Assembly (NCBI GenBank): GCA_030710605.1
Contig: CP092880.1
Span: forward strand, 24,444,080 to 24,508,079
DNA from: Cordylochernes scorpioides
Lineage: Eukaryota > Arthropoda > Arachnida > Pseudoscorpiones > Chernetidae
Reading direction: 5' to 3'
Length of the DNA stretch: 64,000 nucleotides
Numbering within the stretch: position 1 is the first letter of the stretch; the number at the start of each line of letters is the position of its first letter. Below, piece after piece: positions 1 through 10,599 of this stretch. A program made the translations under genes and the position numbers. The notes beneath the pieces were generated by a model that made no database searches, was not told where the DNA came from, and saw only the letters and a list, made by a program, of their open reading frames with translations.

Positions 1-105
1 TTAAAAATATAGAGAAAAAAATTATAGAAAGAGAGATATTTATAACCCAGGCTCCTGGAGCACAGAGCGCCAACTACCCGGGGAGTCCAGCTCACTAGTT
101 AAAAT

Positions 106-1268
106 TATACACAGTAAAATTCTGGACATTTGACCACACCTGACAAATTAGTCTCGTGGCGCACTCAACGATCTAAAAAAGAACAAAACAACTTCCTTGT
201 ATGGTTCGTATTTCTATTTTGAAAATGGCCGTTTTCGAAAAGCAGAGAATTCGCATTAAGTTTTGTTTTAAATTGAAAAAAGTGTTTCTGAGATGCATGA
301 ATTGATTAAAAAATCTTTTGGAAATACTACTTTATCCAGTTCAAGAACATTTAAATGGTTTTCACGCTTCCAAAAAGGTTGGGAAGAGGTAAAAGTTGAT
401 CAACATACTGGACGTCTAAGAACATTACGTTTTGAAGAAAACAAGCTCAAAATAAAGAATTAATCAAAGCTAACAGAATAATTTATATTAAAGATTTATA
501 TTCACAGACTGGGCTAACTGTAGGACTGTGTCATCAAATAGTGACATAAATATTTGGACATGATCCGAACATCTTCAATATTTGTTCCCCGGATTCTAAC
601 GGAGGAACAAAAGGAGGTTAAAATGGAAATCTGCCAAAACATGATCGAAATGACTCGGATTGATCCAGACTGGAGTCAAAATATCATTACCAAGGATGAG
701 ACATGGGTGTATCAGTATGACCCAGAGACCAAATGTCAATCCAGCCAACTGATTGAAAGAGAATAACCGAAGCCCAAAAAGACTAGTTTTGCAGAATTCA
801 CAGTCAAGACATGGCTTGTTACATTTTTCGATATTAACGGCTTAGTTCACCATGAATTTATTCCTTTTGGACCTGAAGATAAATCTTTGATATAAACTCT
901 TCTGTTAGCTTTGATTGATTCCTTTATTTTGGGCTTGTTTTCCTCGCAACGTAATGTTCTTGGACGCCCAGTATGTATCGATTACCTCTTCCCGACCTTT
1001 TTGGAAGCGTGAAAAACATTCAAAATTTCTTGAACGACATAAAACAGCACTGCCAAAATCTTCTTTAATCAATTCATGCATCTGAGTAGTTCATTTTTCA
1101 ATAAAAAACAAAACTTAATGCAGATTCTATGTTCCTTGAAAATTGTCCCTTTGAAGATATAAATACGAATCGTACAAGGAATTTCGTACATGATAGATCA
1201 ACGCGTGCGCCATTAGACTCGTGCTTTCAGTCAGGTGTGGTCAAATGTCCAGTATTTAACTGTGTATG
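106..1268. mobile_element. Head-to-head mariner composite
   Basis: A mariner-type element whose two ends are both 5' ends. Bases 106-145 and the reverse complement of 1231-1268 share a terminal sequence containing GGACATTTGACCACACCTGA. Forward sequence runs from 106 to about 880. From there to 1268 the sequence is the reverse complement of a second copy of the N-terminal region. The two halves meet inside the transposase gene. Several stops and frameshifts show that it is dead. Inversion or head-to-head insertion of two copies could both explain it. Confidence 0.75.
284..880 (+). pseudogene. Mariner transposase fragment
   Basis: Decayed mariner transposase. The N-terminal helix-turn-helix region is visible around 290-450 (MHELIKKSFGNTT, then a FSRFQKGWEE-like stretch). 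After several frame changes the catalytic-domain start follows at 560-750, with FVPRILTEEQK and IITKDETWVYQYDPETK, which contains the first catalytic Asp of the mariner family. About 800-880 still reads like the next block (FFDINGLVHHEF). The second and third catalytic Asp residues are missing because the element turns into an inverted copy of its own 5' end. Confidence 0.75.
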
Positions 1269-1984
1269 AATTGTTTTTCTTTAGATTTCATTTTAAATTT
1301 TACTTTTTACAGTCTTGGAAATTAATGAACGCATACTCTCTTTCTTGTTTATAATTATAAATGGCACTTTAATTCATTATTACATAACATCTTTCAAACT
1401 AACACACATAACAATGACAAAACATTGTTATGCAAAAGATATTCTGAGTTTTTATACTGAGGGAGTTTTCTCATATTTATAATAAAAACGTAAACAAGTT
1501 CGTCCAATGTTGTTCCCGACATCGCTCGGGAAGTGACCTTGCGAAGTAAACAACAACATCCTCACTGCCGGGGGACCAGAACGCTCCCAGGAGACGAAGT
1601 AATTACACTGCCCCATAGTGATAATTAATTATCTCAAACTCCATCTCTCTCCCCCCACTCAGGAACAGCTTCATTCCTCCAATAACCTTCCACCTATCTT
1701 TTGTAACAATCGAAAATTCTTTCACCATACGATACAAATATAGATGATTATTATAATGTGCCAAAGATACTAGAGGTGACAACCACTCATCGTCTGGTTG
1801 AATATTATTTATTTCACAGCGAGGAGTATTTGCATATTAGAAGGTTGCCATGGATTTGCATAGCGTTAAAAACATAAAACAATATTTACATATGAATGAA
1901 AATAGTTAATCATATCAAACGGACAAAATGCATAGTATATGATAATTTGCCATATATCACAACAATAGTGTGAATTATTTAGCG
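1269..1984. other. AT-rich stretch, no gene seen
   Basis: Mostly AT-rich sequence. A somewhat more GC-rich patch at 1500-1620 does not read as protein in any frame I followed. I recognise no RNA gene or repeat end here. Confidence 0.4.
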
Positions 1985-2215
1985 TACCATCTATTTATTA
2001 AAAGTATAAATAAGTTCGTGAGTTTTTTTTTTTTTTTTCAAAAATTGAAGCTTTATTGTGCGAAATTTGTTAGACATTCAATGTTCAAAGTATTGTCCAT
2101 CGCTAATCACTACTCTTTCTCATCTTTCTGGCAATTGACGGATCCCATCGGGGAAAAATGCCGGCTCTTTGTTAAGTATCTTTGACATCATCGTAATTGG
2201 AGAAGTTCTGGTCAC
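1985..2215 (-). pseudogene. Mariner transposase C-terminal relic
   Basis: Read on the minus strand, 2162-2078 gives FFPDGIRQLPER, a stop where Trp is expected, then VVISDGQYFEH and a stop. This is the usual C-terminal ending of mariner transposases. The polyA/T run at 2024-2038 and a TTCGTGAG motif follow, resembling mariner 3' ends. The rest of the transposase is absent. Confidence 0.6.
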
Positions 2216-2548
2216 CCAACCCACGATGATTCTCAGCAACCTTTTTTTCTTCATATTGAAGTAATGATGGCGGTGGTGTAGTCAGGTTGAAGGTGTGTAG
2301 TCTGAATCTCTGCAGTGGCGCCTGGAACGGGAGGCCGCGGGATTACTGGAGTTTAGGACCCCTTCGCACTTGCACCCTTGTCCAACTGGCGTCGCAACTG
2401 GTTGATTTTAGGCTGTCGTGCGGATACGTCCGCTAGGTAGCCGTCTTTCCCCCGGGTTCGGCGGTGTTACAGGCGGCGCAATTCCCGACAAATCTCATAA
2501 CCGTGGATAATTCCATGCTCTACCTTCACCCTACCTAGAGTAAATTGT
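2216..2548. other. Unassigned GC-richer stretch before SINE
   Basis: About 330 bases, more GC-rich than the surroundings, between a mariner relic and a SINE head. It holds a TGGCGCC-containing stretch near 2316 that looks superficially like a retrovirus-type primer binding site, but no flanking LTR is visible. No open reading frame is convincing. Confidence 0.3.
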
Positions 2549-2645
2549 GGGGGTCGGTGGAAGGATGGCCTAAACCGTTGGTTTTCGACCGCTACGACCC
2601 GGGATCAAATCCCGCATTGGGAACTTTTTTTATAATAAAAATAAA
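2549..2645 (+). repeat. tRNA-derived SINE head, copy 1
   Basis: A GGTCGGTGGAAGGATGG-like A-box region is followed by CCGGGATCAAATCCCG (B-box-like). The same head occurs at 19477, 30566 and 48262. The SINE is interrupted after its T-rich tract by the Tigger element and resumes at 5316. Confidence 0.75.
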
Positions 2646-2647
2646 TA

Positions 2648-5313
2648 CACTTGGTTCTTTTTTATGCGGTAGATGCGTTCCAGGGGAATCCGCATAAAAA
2701 AAATCGCACAAAAAAGACATACATTTATATGTAAAATGATGGATACGTTCCATTTATTAAAAAAATCGCATAAAACCTAAATAATGTTTTAAAATGCATC
2801 AGAAATCGCATAAAAAAAGATTTATAAATAATAAGATTTAATTTTTTTCTCATCATATTTTAATAAATGGCACATATGTGTGTTAATAACAAAAACAAAA
2901 CTTAATATGTAAAAAAAAAACATAAACAAAACTTTATTTAAAATCATATTAAGAATGTTTTCATCATTATTCGCTGTCTGATAATGTGCGAACCCGTTTG
3001 TGGATTGGTGCAAGATCACTTTCATCACTTGAAGATAAAATTACGTCATCAGATCTACATGGTAATGCTTCTTTAGGAACTTCAGTGATTTTTTTTCTTT
3101 GACAAGGTAGTTAGTAATCAAACGCTGTGATGGCTTGACTAGTTCTTTGTAGAGTTCTCTGTAGCCAGACATACAAAATTTCAGATCACGTTGGAATTTT
3201 AAGGCGCGTTCTACATCATTATCATTTGAATAAAAAAAATTCCAATTTACCGGAAAGTTGAAGGCCTTCCCGAAGTAATTTTTCGTCCAGTGGAGTAACA
3301 TCTTCCAGTTCGCTATCTACTGTTTCGAAATCTTTAGTAGTATCTACCATACTTTCCAAAATATCATCATCATTTAGGGCTTCGTCCACAAGCAATTCTT
3401 CTATATCATGCTCGCAAAAATCATCAAAACCTTCACCACCTCTTGTTGTTCTATTTGATTCATTTATCTTTGATACGCATTCAGGCCAAGCAGCTTTCCA
3501 ACATGCATTTAAAGTTTGTGATTTTATCTCGGCAATTGCTAACGCAACATGATCTACACAGTTCAAGATATTAAATTGTTTCCAAACTTCAGTAACTGTT
3601 ATTGTATCGGATTCCAGTTTATCGAAAATGAATTGGAAAGTGAATTTTACATAATATTTTTTAAATGTTGAAATAATTCCCTGATCTAATGGTTGAATTA
3701 GGCTCGTTGTGTTTGGAGGGAAAAAAACTACCTTTATATTTGGATGTTCTAAGTTTGGATGACCTGGTGCATTGTCAAGAATTAATAAGATCTTAAATTC
3801 GAGACCCATCTCTTTCATATGATTTTCTACTTCGGGTACGAAGCCTTTATTGAACCATTCAGTGAAAATAGCCGTTGTTACTCAGCCTTCTGTTTGCCAT
3901 CCAATGTACGGGCAGTGTATTTAAGTCTTTTCCTTTTAATGCACGTGGTTTTAAAGATCGATTTACAAGCAGCGGTTTTAACATTCGATCGCCAGATGCA
4001 TTGCTGCACAGCAATAAAGTAACTCGATATTTAGCAGCTTTAAAACCACTGGCATTTTTTTCGGACTTTGCAATGTAAGTACGGGTTGGCATTTTTTTCC
4101 AAAACAATCCTGTTTCATCAGCATTGAAGATTTGATGGGCACAATATCCTCCATCTTTAATAATTTTAGCCAACTTTTCAGGATATTTTCTAGCAGCTTC
4201 TTCATCTGCAGAAGCCACCTCACCTTTTATTTTTAGATTATGAAAATAATGTCTTTTTATAAAACCAGTTAACCACCCTGTGCTGGCAGAGATTTGTGGA
4301 TTACTTTCACGTGAAGATGTAGATGGCTCTGATTCTTTTAACTCCTTGTAAAATTTAAGGGCTTTCATCTTGATTAAATGTCCATCTAACGGAATTCTTT
4401 TTTGAGTTAAATCTTCAATCCAAATTACGAGAGCCTTTTTTTTTTTTTTTTTCTATTAAAGTGCCTCTTGAATATGATGAAATTTTAGAACTCAAATTTG
4501 TACCAGATCTGACTGATCTTCTTATTGCCGCTTCATTTTTTTTTTATTGCTCTTATAGTAGATTCGCCTAAATTATAACGTTTACCTATTGCTGTTGATC
4601 TTTCTCCTTTCGCCAAGCAATCGAGAATTATAATTTTGGTTTCTAGCGAAATTGCACTTCTTTTTTGTTTTTTATTATTGTCACACATTTTCTTTAAGAG
4701 GACTAAAAATTATAGAAAAAACTTAATGTACAATTACGCACTAAAATTATTCAAAAAAACTTACAATTCACTTGAGTAAATTTATCTTCCGGTTTTCGGT
4801 AGTAACCTTCTTTCACAAAGTTTTATTTTCTAATGCTTTCCAATATGCAGGCTTTTTTAATTAGTTTCATACAAAAACAAAATGCAGCATAAAAACACGC
4901 AATTTTAAAGAGGTATTTTTGTTTTTGTCTCTTTTGTTTTTAAGAACAAATCAAGAGAAAACATGTCAATAAAAGAAAAAAGAAATTTGTAACGGCAGCT
5001 GGCACGCCGCGGGTTTTCAGTTTTGATTTCGGTTTTGCACGAGTTGTGTAAGACACCGGCAGGCGCTGAATAAAAGACATTGGAACTTCCCTTCTACTGT
5101 TTGTTGGATAACTTAACATACAACCAGGACGTTACAAAATTCTTTCTTTGTATTGATTGCGTAATAGTAGAGTTGTAGTTGTTATTCTTATTCGTTTTCA
5201 GAAAAAGTGAATCACCAAAAAAAAAAATTTTCGAAATTCGAATAATTTTTTTTTCTTGCACCGCATAACTCCAAAACCGCATAAAAAAAACCGCATAAAA
5301 AGAGAACGAAGTG
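2648..5313 (-). mobile_element. Complete Tigger/pogo-type DNA transposon
   Basis: The element begins CACTTGGTTC and ends GAACGAAGTG, with inner terminal sequence rich in TTTATGCGG on both sides. TA dinucleotides flank it at 2646-2647 and 5314-5315, the expected target duplication of Tc1/mariner/pogo elements. Its 2,666 bp fits autonomous Tigger elements. It interrupts a SINE, whose two halves rejoin cleanly when it is removed, so it inserted later than the SINE. The transposase gene lies on the minus strand. Confidence 0.9.
3047..4688 (-). pseudogene. Tigger-like transposase, recently broken
   Basis: Cut-and-paste transposase of the pogo/Tigger group. The start ATG at 4688 opens a CENP-B-like helix-turn-helix (MCDNNKKQKRSAISLETK..., then GKRYNLGESTIRAI). 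The DDE domain follows at about 4368-3222: FNADETGLFWK holds the first Asp, ILDNAPGHP the second, and TTSLIQPLDQG the third. Frame changes occur near 4440 (a poly-T run), near 3860 (where AWVTTAIFTEW has a stop in place of Trp) and near 3240. The C-terminus continues to about 3047. All three catalytic Asp codons survive, so the copy is young but inactive as it stands. Confidence 0.88.
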
Positions 5314-5315
5314 TA

Positions 5316-5535
5316 CTCCAATGACCGCCAATTCTTGTAAATTTAACCCCACCAGCGAGTTATGTAGTTAGGTAACCAAACAGGAGCTCTTGTACATTTG
5401 TAAGTGAAAAGTCGAACTGCTTTTCACATGTGTAGACATGTGGTGCACTTACAGTAAAAGCAGTCGCCAACTTCTACCCACCATGATTATTATGGCCTGC
5501 ACCATGTGTATTAGAAATAGTAATAATAATAATAA
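5316..5535 (+). repeat. tRNA-derived SINE body, copy 1 (continued)
   Basis: This is the downstream half of the SINE begun at 2549. It contains the family's CACATGTGTAGACATGTGG and CTTCTACCCACCATGATTAT stretches and ends in a short (TAA)n tail at about 5517-5535. Confidence 0.75.
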
Positions 5536-5774
5536 AGTGAAATTTTGTGCTTTTCACAGTCCTTTAGTCTCTTTTTTACGAAGGCAGGGCAAGCAAGTTA
5601 TTTGACCAAATACGGCGTGATGTTCAGTTACTCAATAGCATCTTACAGCATGTGTGGAATCAATATATATGAAATAAGATCCATTGACTAAGGTAACAAA
5701 TTACAAGGTCAATATTCGAAAATAAAAAGGTTTTGTAGTCAGTTATCGAATAAATTAGCATATTCCCGGGATAG
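5536..5774. other. AT-rich stretch, nothing recognised
   Basis: No coding or repeat signal recognised between the SINE tail and the next dispersed repeat. Confidence 0.3.
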
Positions 5775-5965
5775 AAACTATGACACTGACTACTTCCTTA
5801 TGCACGGTGGATTATATGGCCACTGGACATGCATCAGACCTGGAGGCTGTTAGGTTCTGTGCTATTTGGAGTAAAGAAGCTCCATCTATGCTTCCTTCCT
5901 GTGGTAAATCTGTATAAGACCGGTATAGAGCTGTATGTGGTGTATTGTAAAAACAAAAACAGATT
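5775..5965 (+). repeat. Dispersed repeat A, copy 1
   Basis: Shares a stretch with the reverse complements of 26717-26870 and 53125-53280, around GGTCTTATACAG and GGAGCTCC. One frame of all three gives a similar peptide (SDLEAV...WS...APSM...CG.SV, then stop), so it is probably the C-terminal end and 3' UTR of a retroelement I cannot name. Confidence 0.5.
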
Positions 5966-6077
5966 TTCATATCAATTTTGAGTATCAATATTTCATTCAT
6001 CTTTCGAATTCCAAACATTATCGATCTAATATAATAAACGCCTCATTGTTTATATACATTTTTATTCACTTTATTCT

Positions 6078-6130
6078 CGCCTACTGATTGGTTCTCTACT
6101 ATCACGTGACCTTACTCAGCCAATCAGCGT
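6078..6130. promoter_or_regulatory. CCAAT/E-box cluster
   Basis: CTGATTGGTTC and GCCAATCAGCG (two CCAAT boxes in opposite orientation) flank a CACGTG E-box within about 50 bases. It could be a promoter fragment. No gene start is visible next to it. Confidence 0.25.
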
Positions 6131-6454
6131 TGGGTGTTTTTTTAATTCAATGGTTCCATTCCACAACGAAGTCCTATATGATCGTTATGATCGTGGGGTT
6201 CAATTCATAGAATTTCAGTTTTAGCTGTGGTGGAAGTTAATACTAGAGATATAATGTTTGCTTGTCTCTCTCTATTCTGACATTTTAAAATTTTCAAGTT
6301 TTATATTTGTGAATAATATTCATATTGAAGTTTTTATTTATCGTATTTATTATATCACGTAAGTTTTTAATTCCTTGAGATATAAGAAATTGCGATATAC
6401 CTTCAGAAAAATATCTATAAACCTTATGTAATATGTTTCTTTATTACGAAACAC

Positions 6455-6770
6455 TGTGATCTTTCGAACTCTCACTCTTTAACGAGGAGAAGTTACAACA
6501 GAGAGTGGGCACGGGGAGGTGAGATATACTAAATGATGGCTGTTTAATCTAGATTTGAAGTATGACAGTTCTGGGATGATGATACTGTTGTTTGGATATA
6601 AGGAATTCGAGGATTTCTGACTTGAACGGTATATTACAGTAGTGACGGCAGGTAGGGTTATCTAGATTGAATGTATGGCCTGTGATAGGCTGGTATATTA
6701 ATGATCTTGTGTCTTTGTTTTTTATATTCCGTATATAATGTTCCATCTTATATGCCACTCTGATCTCTAG
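6455..6770 (-). pseudogene. Penelope-like element, endonuclease end
   Basis: Minus-strand peptide with HYIRNIKNKDTRSLIYQP, ITGHTFNLDNP and EILEFLI. It aligns by eye with the GIY-YIG endonuclease end of the Penelope element at 37081-38124 (EHIRNVKNRDSRSFIY, STGHHFNLQ, LILESLV). Everything upstream is missing. Downstream on the same strand, 6455-6495 holds a CGTTAAAGAG...CTCGAAAG hairpin like the 3' UTR motif of other copies here. Confidence 0.75.
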
Positions 6771-6799
6771 TTTAACAATCGAATAACCTTTTTTTTATC

Positions 6800-7031
6800 C
6801 CTAGTACACGTGGTACAGGCCATGCTAATCATGGTGGGTAGTTAGCGACTGCTTTTACTGTAAGCGCACCACATGTCTACACATATGAAACGCAGTTCGA
6901 CTTTGGACTTATAAATGTGAGAGAGCCACGTTTGGTTACTTGCACTCGCTGGTGGGGTTGGACTTTGGCCAGAATCGGGGCCCATTGGAGCATTTTTATT
7001 TATCAGAAAAAGTGCCCAATGTGGGATCCGA
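6800..7031 (-). repeat. tRNA-derived SINE, copy 2 (cut by gap)
   Basis: Reverse-strand copy of the SINE. The tail with CCACATGTCTACACATATG is at 6870-6890 and the inner part runs to 7031, where the 100-base gap removes the A box. Confidence 0.75.
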
Positions 7032-7131
7032 NNNNNNNNNNNNNNNNNNNNNNNNNNNNNNNNNNNNNNNNNNNNNNNNNNNNNNNNNNNNNNNNNNNNN
7101 NNNNNNNNNNNNNNNNNNNNNNNNNNNNNNN
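7032..7131. other. Assembly gap (100 N)
   Basis: Exactly 100 N, a conventional scaffold gap of unknown true length. Sequence on its two sides need not be contiguous. Confidence 0.99.
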
Positions 7132-7400
7132 TGTAGATTCGGGTCTTGGCAGATGCCATGATGGCCAAGGTGTTATCCTCCAGGTCATGCCCGAAGATCC
7201 AGCTCTGCAGGTCATATGGTGATGGTGAAGGCCTCCCCGATGACTGGCCTGATCCGCCTACAGGACCAGTAGCGGTGGGCCAGTGACAGGTCTCCGGACC
7301 CACAGGCGATGCAGGACTCCCGGGCTGAGGCCGGATGCGCTGGATGGGGAAGAGCGTGCAGGGCCAACCGTACAGCAACATCGGCATTGTGCCCCAAGAA
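7132..7400 (-). pseudogene. LINE ORF2 C-terminal zinc-knuckle fragment
   Basis: GC-rich minus-strand reading: CIACGSGDLSLAHRYWSC then RRIRPVIGEAF, followed in another frame by DLQSWIFGHDLEDNTLAIM and ASAKTRIY. A C-x2-C...H...C knuckle followed by a helical tail is the usual C-terminus of non-LTR retrotransposon reverse transcriptases. Truncated by the gap and frameshifted. Confidence 0.6.
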
Positions 7401-7402
7401 AG

Positions 7403-7437
7403 CAAGCGAGGAGAGAGCGAGAGAGAGAGAGAGAGAA
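7403..7437. repeat. (GA)n microsatellite
   Basis: Interrupted GAGAGA run next to the LINE fragment. Confidence 0.85.
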
Positions 7438-7439
7438 AT

Positions 7440-8199
7440 TCTTCGAAATTAATTCGCTGAGAAGATTCAAGCAAACCGCATCTAAAATATCATTTTTTTG
7501 CTACATGAGATAGAGAGAGATTCACATTTATCAAAATTCTGTAAATGTACATCTCCTTCTTTACGCAGATTATACTGTAATTCTGGGGGACAAAGTCTGA
7601 CTGTCATTTGACGCCCCCTGGATAGCCAACAGCAGCTCTTTTTACCTATCATAGAGATTTATAGAGTAAATACTGTAATTCTAAGAGAATCAAAGATTAA
7701 TATATGCAGATAATAAAATTGATTTGATTAGAATAAACTTTGAGAAGAGACAACTGACAGACACTGAATCAAAACAAGTCTAAAGGAATAGTGTTCTAGA
7801 CAGAAATATCAAAAGATATATTTATGGGTGGAGGGGTTGTGTGAAAAGTGAAGAAGAAAAAGATCATGTTGGCCAAAGCTTGTGTTTTGACTTTGTTACT
7901 AACCCGACGGTGACTCCCACAAAATATGTCCAATTGTCATTATAGACAAACTCTTGGCGATGATATTTTCGGAAAAATGAATTTCTCGCTTGAATGAATG
8001 TTTGTCTTTTCAAAGAGGTTATAAGTTTTGAATGTACAGCTCTGAAAACACAACTTGTATAAGAAGAACAATCCGCATCTTTTTTTTACCTTTTTTTTGT
8101 GTCAGCGGATTATCTAAATAACTACCACCACTTCAAACACCTTTGTATTGTGGAATGAATACTCCCCTCCTCACTGTATGACAAGATATCGGAAAGGCA
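7440..8199. other. AT-rich stretch, no gene seen
   Basis: No coding, RNA or repeat signal that I can name. A short part near 7870-7930 faintly resembles the hairpin element at 43784. Confidence 0.3.
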
Positions 8200-8619
8200 G
8201 GGATCCCAGGGTGAAGTTGTGGAAAGATAGATTAACTCCAGCTACGGGAGGATGGTCCACGTGTGTGTGCGGGATACAGGCGCCACGGCGGTGGCGCTAA
8301 AAACAGCATTGTCGTGTGGGGGACAAGAGCAGTCTGGTCACATCTGCGGCGAGCAGAATACGCAGAGAGTTGCCTCCGGGACGTGTGGATGATCCTGCAA
8401 GACGGTGCCAGGAAAACCTGACATCGGAGCAGCCTACAAGGTGGTGTAGTCCAGGCTGGACGTGTATAGTGTGGAGCGGAGCGTTTCACAAGAGTAACAT
8501 CCACGGCGCCAAGGATCCTTCTGACGGGGAGGTTGAAAACAAGTCCCACTGTTGTATTCCTTCTGTATAGTGCCACGTATAATAAAGCGATAACTTTAGC
8601 TGCATCCCTTCAAACTCAC
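8200..8619. other. GC-rich tract of unknown nature
   Basis: Clearly more GC-rich than its neighbours. It is open for 84-114 codons on both strands, none resembling a family I know. It lies downstream of the candidate exon at 8620-8727 on the minus strand and might contain further exon sequence or an old LINE. I cannot decide. Confidence 0.3.
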
Positions 8620-8727
8620 GTGTGTATCTTTGTGGCATCCTGAGTAGACAAAGAACACCAACAGCGTCTAGGTACGACCTAACCGTATCCTTGATGATAT
8701 TGGGTGGTAAGGACGCCATTCCGGTCT
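8620..8727 (-). CDS. Candidate internal exon, unknown gene
   Basis: On the minus strand a pyrimidine-rich tract ending CCAATAG precedes base 8727, and GTGAGT follows base 8620, giving a 108-base exon with good splice-site form. One frame is open and reads MASLPPNIIKDTVRSYLD, then AVGVLCLLRMPQRYT. The leucine-rich pattern is faintly F-box-like but not diagnostic. No partner exon could be linked. It could still be chance. Confidence 0.35.
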
Positions 8728-8829
8728 CTATTGGACGAGAAAAAGATTTATTGAAGGTCAGAGATTCATTTATAAATCTTTTTGTTTGTACGCCGACCTT
8801 GAAAAATCTAAATATTTCTCTCAATTAGC

Positions 8830-9810
8830 CCATCATAATGCCTATACTACCATAACATTAGTTCCTATGACTTTCTTGAATCATCTTGTCAACCAAAGAA
8901 TGGTCTCTTGGAAAAATATATCGTTGCTTGAAGTCAATCAGATCTCGTATGATTATGTTCGTTTTGACTCCAAAATCTATCATGATCACGAGTAATGGGA
9001 TCTTTCTCTTATTCCGGAGACGCTTCTTGCTGAATTGTGTATAATTGGCTGGAAGTGGTATTCTAGGTCTCCTGTTGAAGGACATATTGGCCGGAAAGTT
9101 AGAGAAATAAAGAGTGGTTAAAAGAGACCTAGCCCTAGATTGCTTATAGATTTTGTTAAATTGTAAAGGCAGATATGTGAATATACATATCGATTATCTC
9201 ATAAAACATCATAATAGTCTTTTAGCTATAATTTTATCTCTTAAAATAAGTTGACCGCATATTGATTTTTCAAATTTGTAAATTATCCTCAAATTTCTAT
9301 AAATGAAATATAAACATTTAATTAATTAACCTATAATTGCATAATTATGACAAGGCAGTAATTAAAAGGTTCCATTTAATGAAGGGTTACCAGAAAAGAT
9401 GTAAACCTCAGACATCGATCTTGGAGAATTATAACCAGACGATACTTCGATCTTCCAAAAATATTGAAAACCTATGCAGACAATAGACCAATTGAAATTT
9501 ACTTTGTGAAAGATTACAAGACATTTTTGAACGTAAATAACAAATTAACTCACCGTTATATTTTCACTGAATATTTATTATAAGAAATTTTAAATAATTT
9601 TTGACGCGTGATTGATTCTTTTTAATTCTTTTAAAATCACAAAAAAATCCTCACAAAGAGTTTCATTTTCTTTATACCGTTGAAGAGTGATTATCTCTTG
9701 AAATCTAGCAATTTAAAATAAAAAGAAATTCATTGTAAGGAAATATTTTGTAATTTTAAATGATTCTTTCAAAAATAAATCAATATTCTACTGATTTCAC
9801 TGCAATGATA
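8830..9810. other. AT-rich stretch, no gene seen
   Basis: A minus-strand frame (9085-8858) is open for 75 codons but matches nothing I know. The rest is low-complexity AT-rich DNA. Confidence 0.3.
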
Positions 9811-9814
9811 AAAT

Positions 9815-10115
9815 AATGGGAGGGCCAGGCTTATCAGTGGTGAACCCTTTCAGTGGTTTTGTCAGTTTAATCTACCATACCGCTGTTATATTGTATTTTT
9901 CTCGGTGTCCTTTTATACTGATAATGATGCTAGACTCTTGGAAAGGGTATTTTAAACACTGAGAGAATTCACCACTAATGAACAAGTCCTTCTCATTATT
10001 TAATCATTGCAGTAAGGGTAGTAGAAAATTGATTTATTTTAAAAAGAATCATACCCGCCAAAACTAGTTCAAATTTCTTATAATGGCGCGCTAACGCACC
10101 ATATTAATAATTATT
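9815..10115. repeat. Palindromic repeat B, copy 1
   Basis: Has the family's GGGAGGG...TCAGTGGTGAACCC stretch on one side, and CATTGCAGTAAGGGTAGTAG then ATGGCGCGC on the other, in inverted arrangement with a diverged centre. Copies occur all along the window. Confidence 0.6.
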
Positions 10116-10261
10116 GTAAATACTCTGTTGTTGTTAGTTTATAAACTAAAATATTTGCCTATGTCACTACTCCTTACCATTCTTGTAGACTATCATTTGT
10201 AAAATTATTATCACCTTTTGCATTCCATATAGATTTTGGTAATGAATTATTTTTAACATAA

Positions 10262-10545
10262 ACTTTTAGAAACGACATTTGAAAATTATCCCGCATGTGT
10301 TTCTTTTGAACGAAAAATCAAAATTTATTTCATGGAGAAATAACGACCATTTCTAACCTTAGGAATGAAGTATGAAAGGATGAATTGTGGAGAGTAATGA
10401 TAAACGGAAAAATAAAAGTGTCCAGGGATGAGAATCGAACCCACAGTGTTCCGCTTACCGGGCAGATGCCATGTCCACTAGGCTACCCTAGTTTTCAAAT
10501 GTCGTTTTACAATCACAAGCCGCATTATATTATATTGTATAAACT
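10262..10545. mobile_element. TIR element G carrying a tRNA-like SINE, copy 1
   Basis: Inverted ends GACATTTGAAAATTATCCCG and TTTTCAAATGTCGTTTTAC enclose a minus-strand tRNA-like sequence and its SINE body. Related copies are at 14715, 18985, 25192, 34050 and 53795. Confidence 0.7.
10421..10491 (-). repeat. tRNA-like SINE head (Thr-like)
   Basis: Minus strand has an A box (TAGCCTAGTGG) and a B box (GGTTCGATTC). The acceptor stem can form, and the anticodon-type arm TCTGC-CCGGTAA-GCGGA puts GGT at the anticodon position, with C instead of T before it. It is a SINE head rather than a working tRNA gene, because the same unit recurs inside element G. Confidence 0.7.
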
Positions 10546-10599
10546 TTTAGAATATATATAATTGTATTCTCTGCCGTAGTAATATAAAAATGAGCTAAA

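Noticed and set aside
2300..2345. TGGCGCC near 2316 as an LTR-retrotransposon primer binding site.
   Set aside because: No LTR end, TG...CA boundary or gag/pol sequence nearby.
6549..6758. 69-codon frame as a small host gene.
   Set aside because: It aligns with the Penelope endonuclease end, so it is a transposon fragment.
6842..7474. 210-codon minus-strand frame across the gap.
   Set aside because: It is open only because 34 codons are N. The two sides are a SINE and a LINE fragment.
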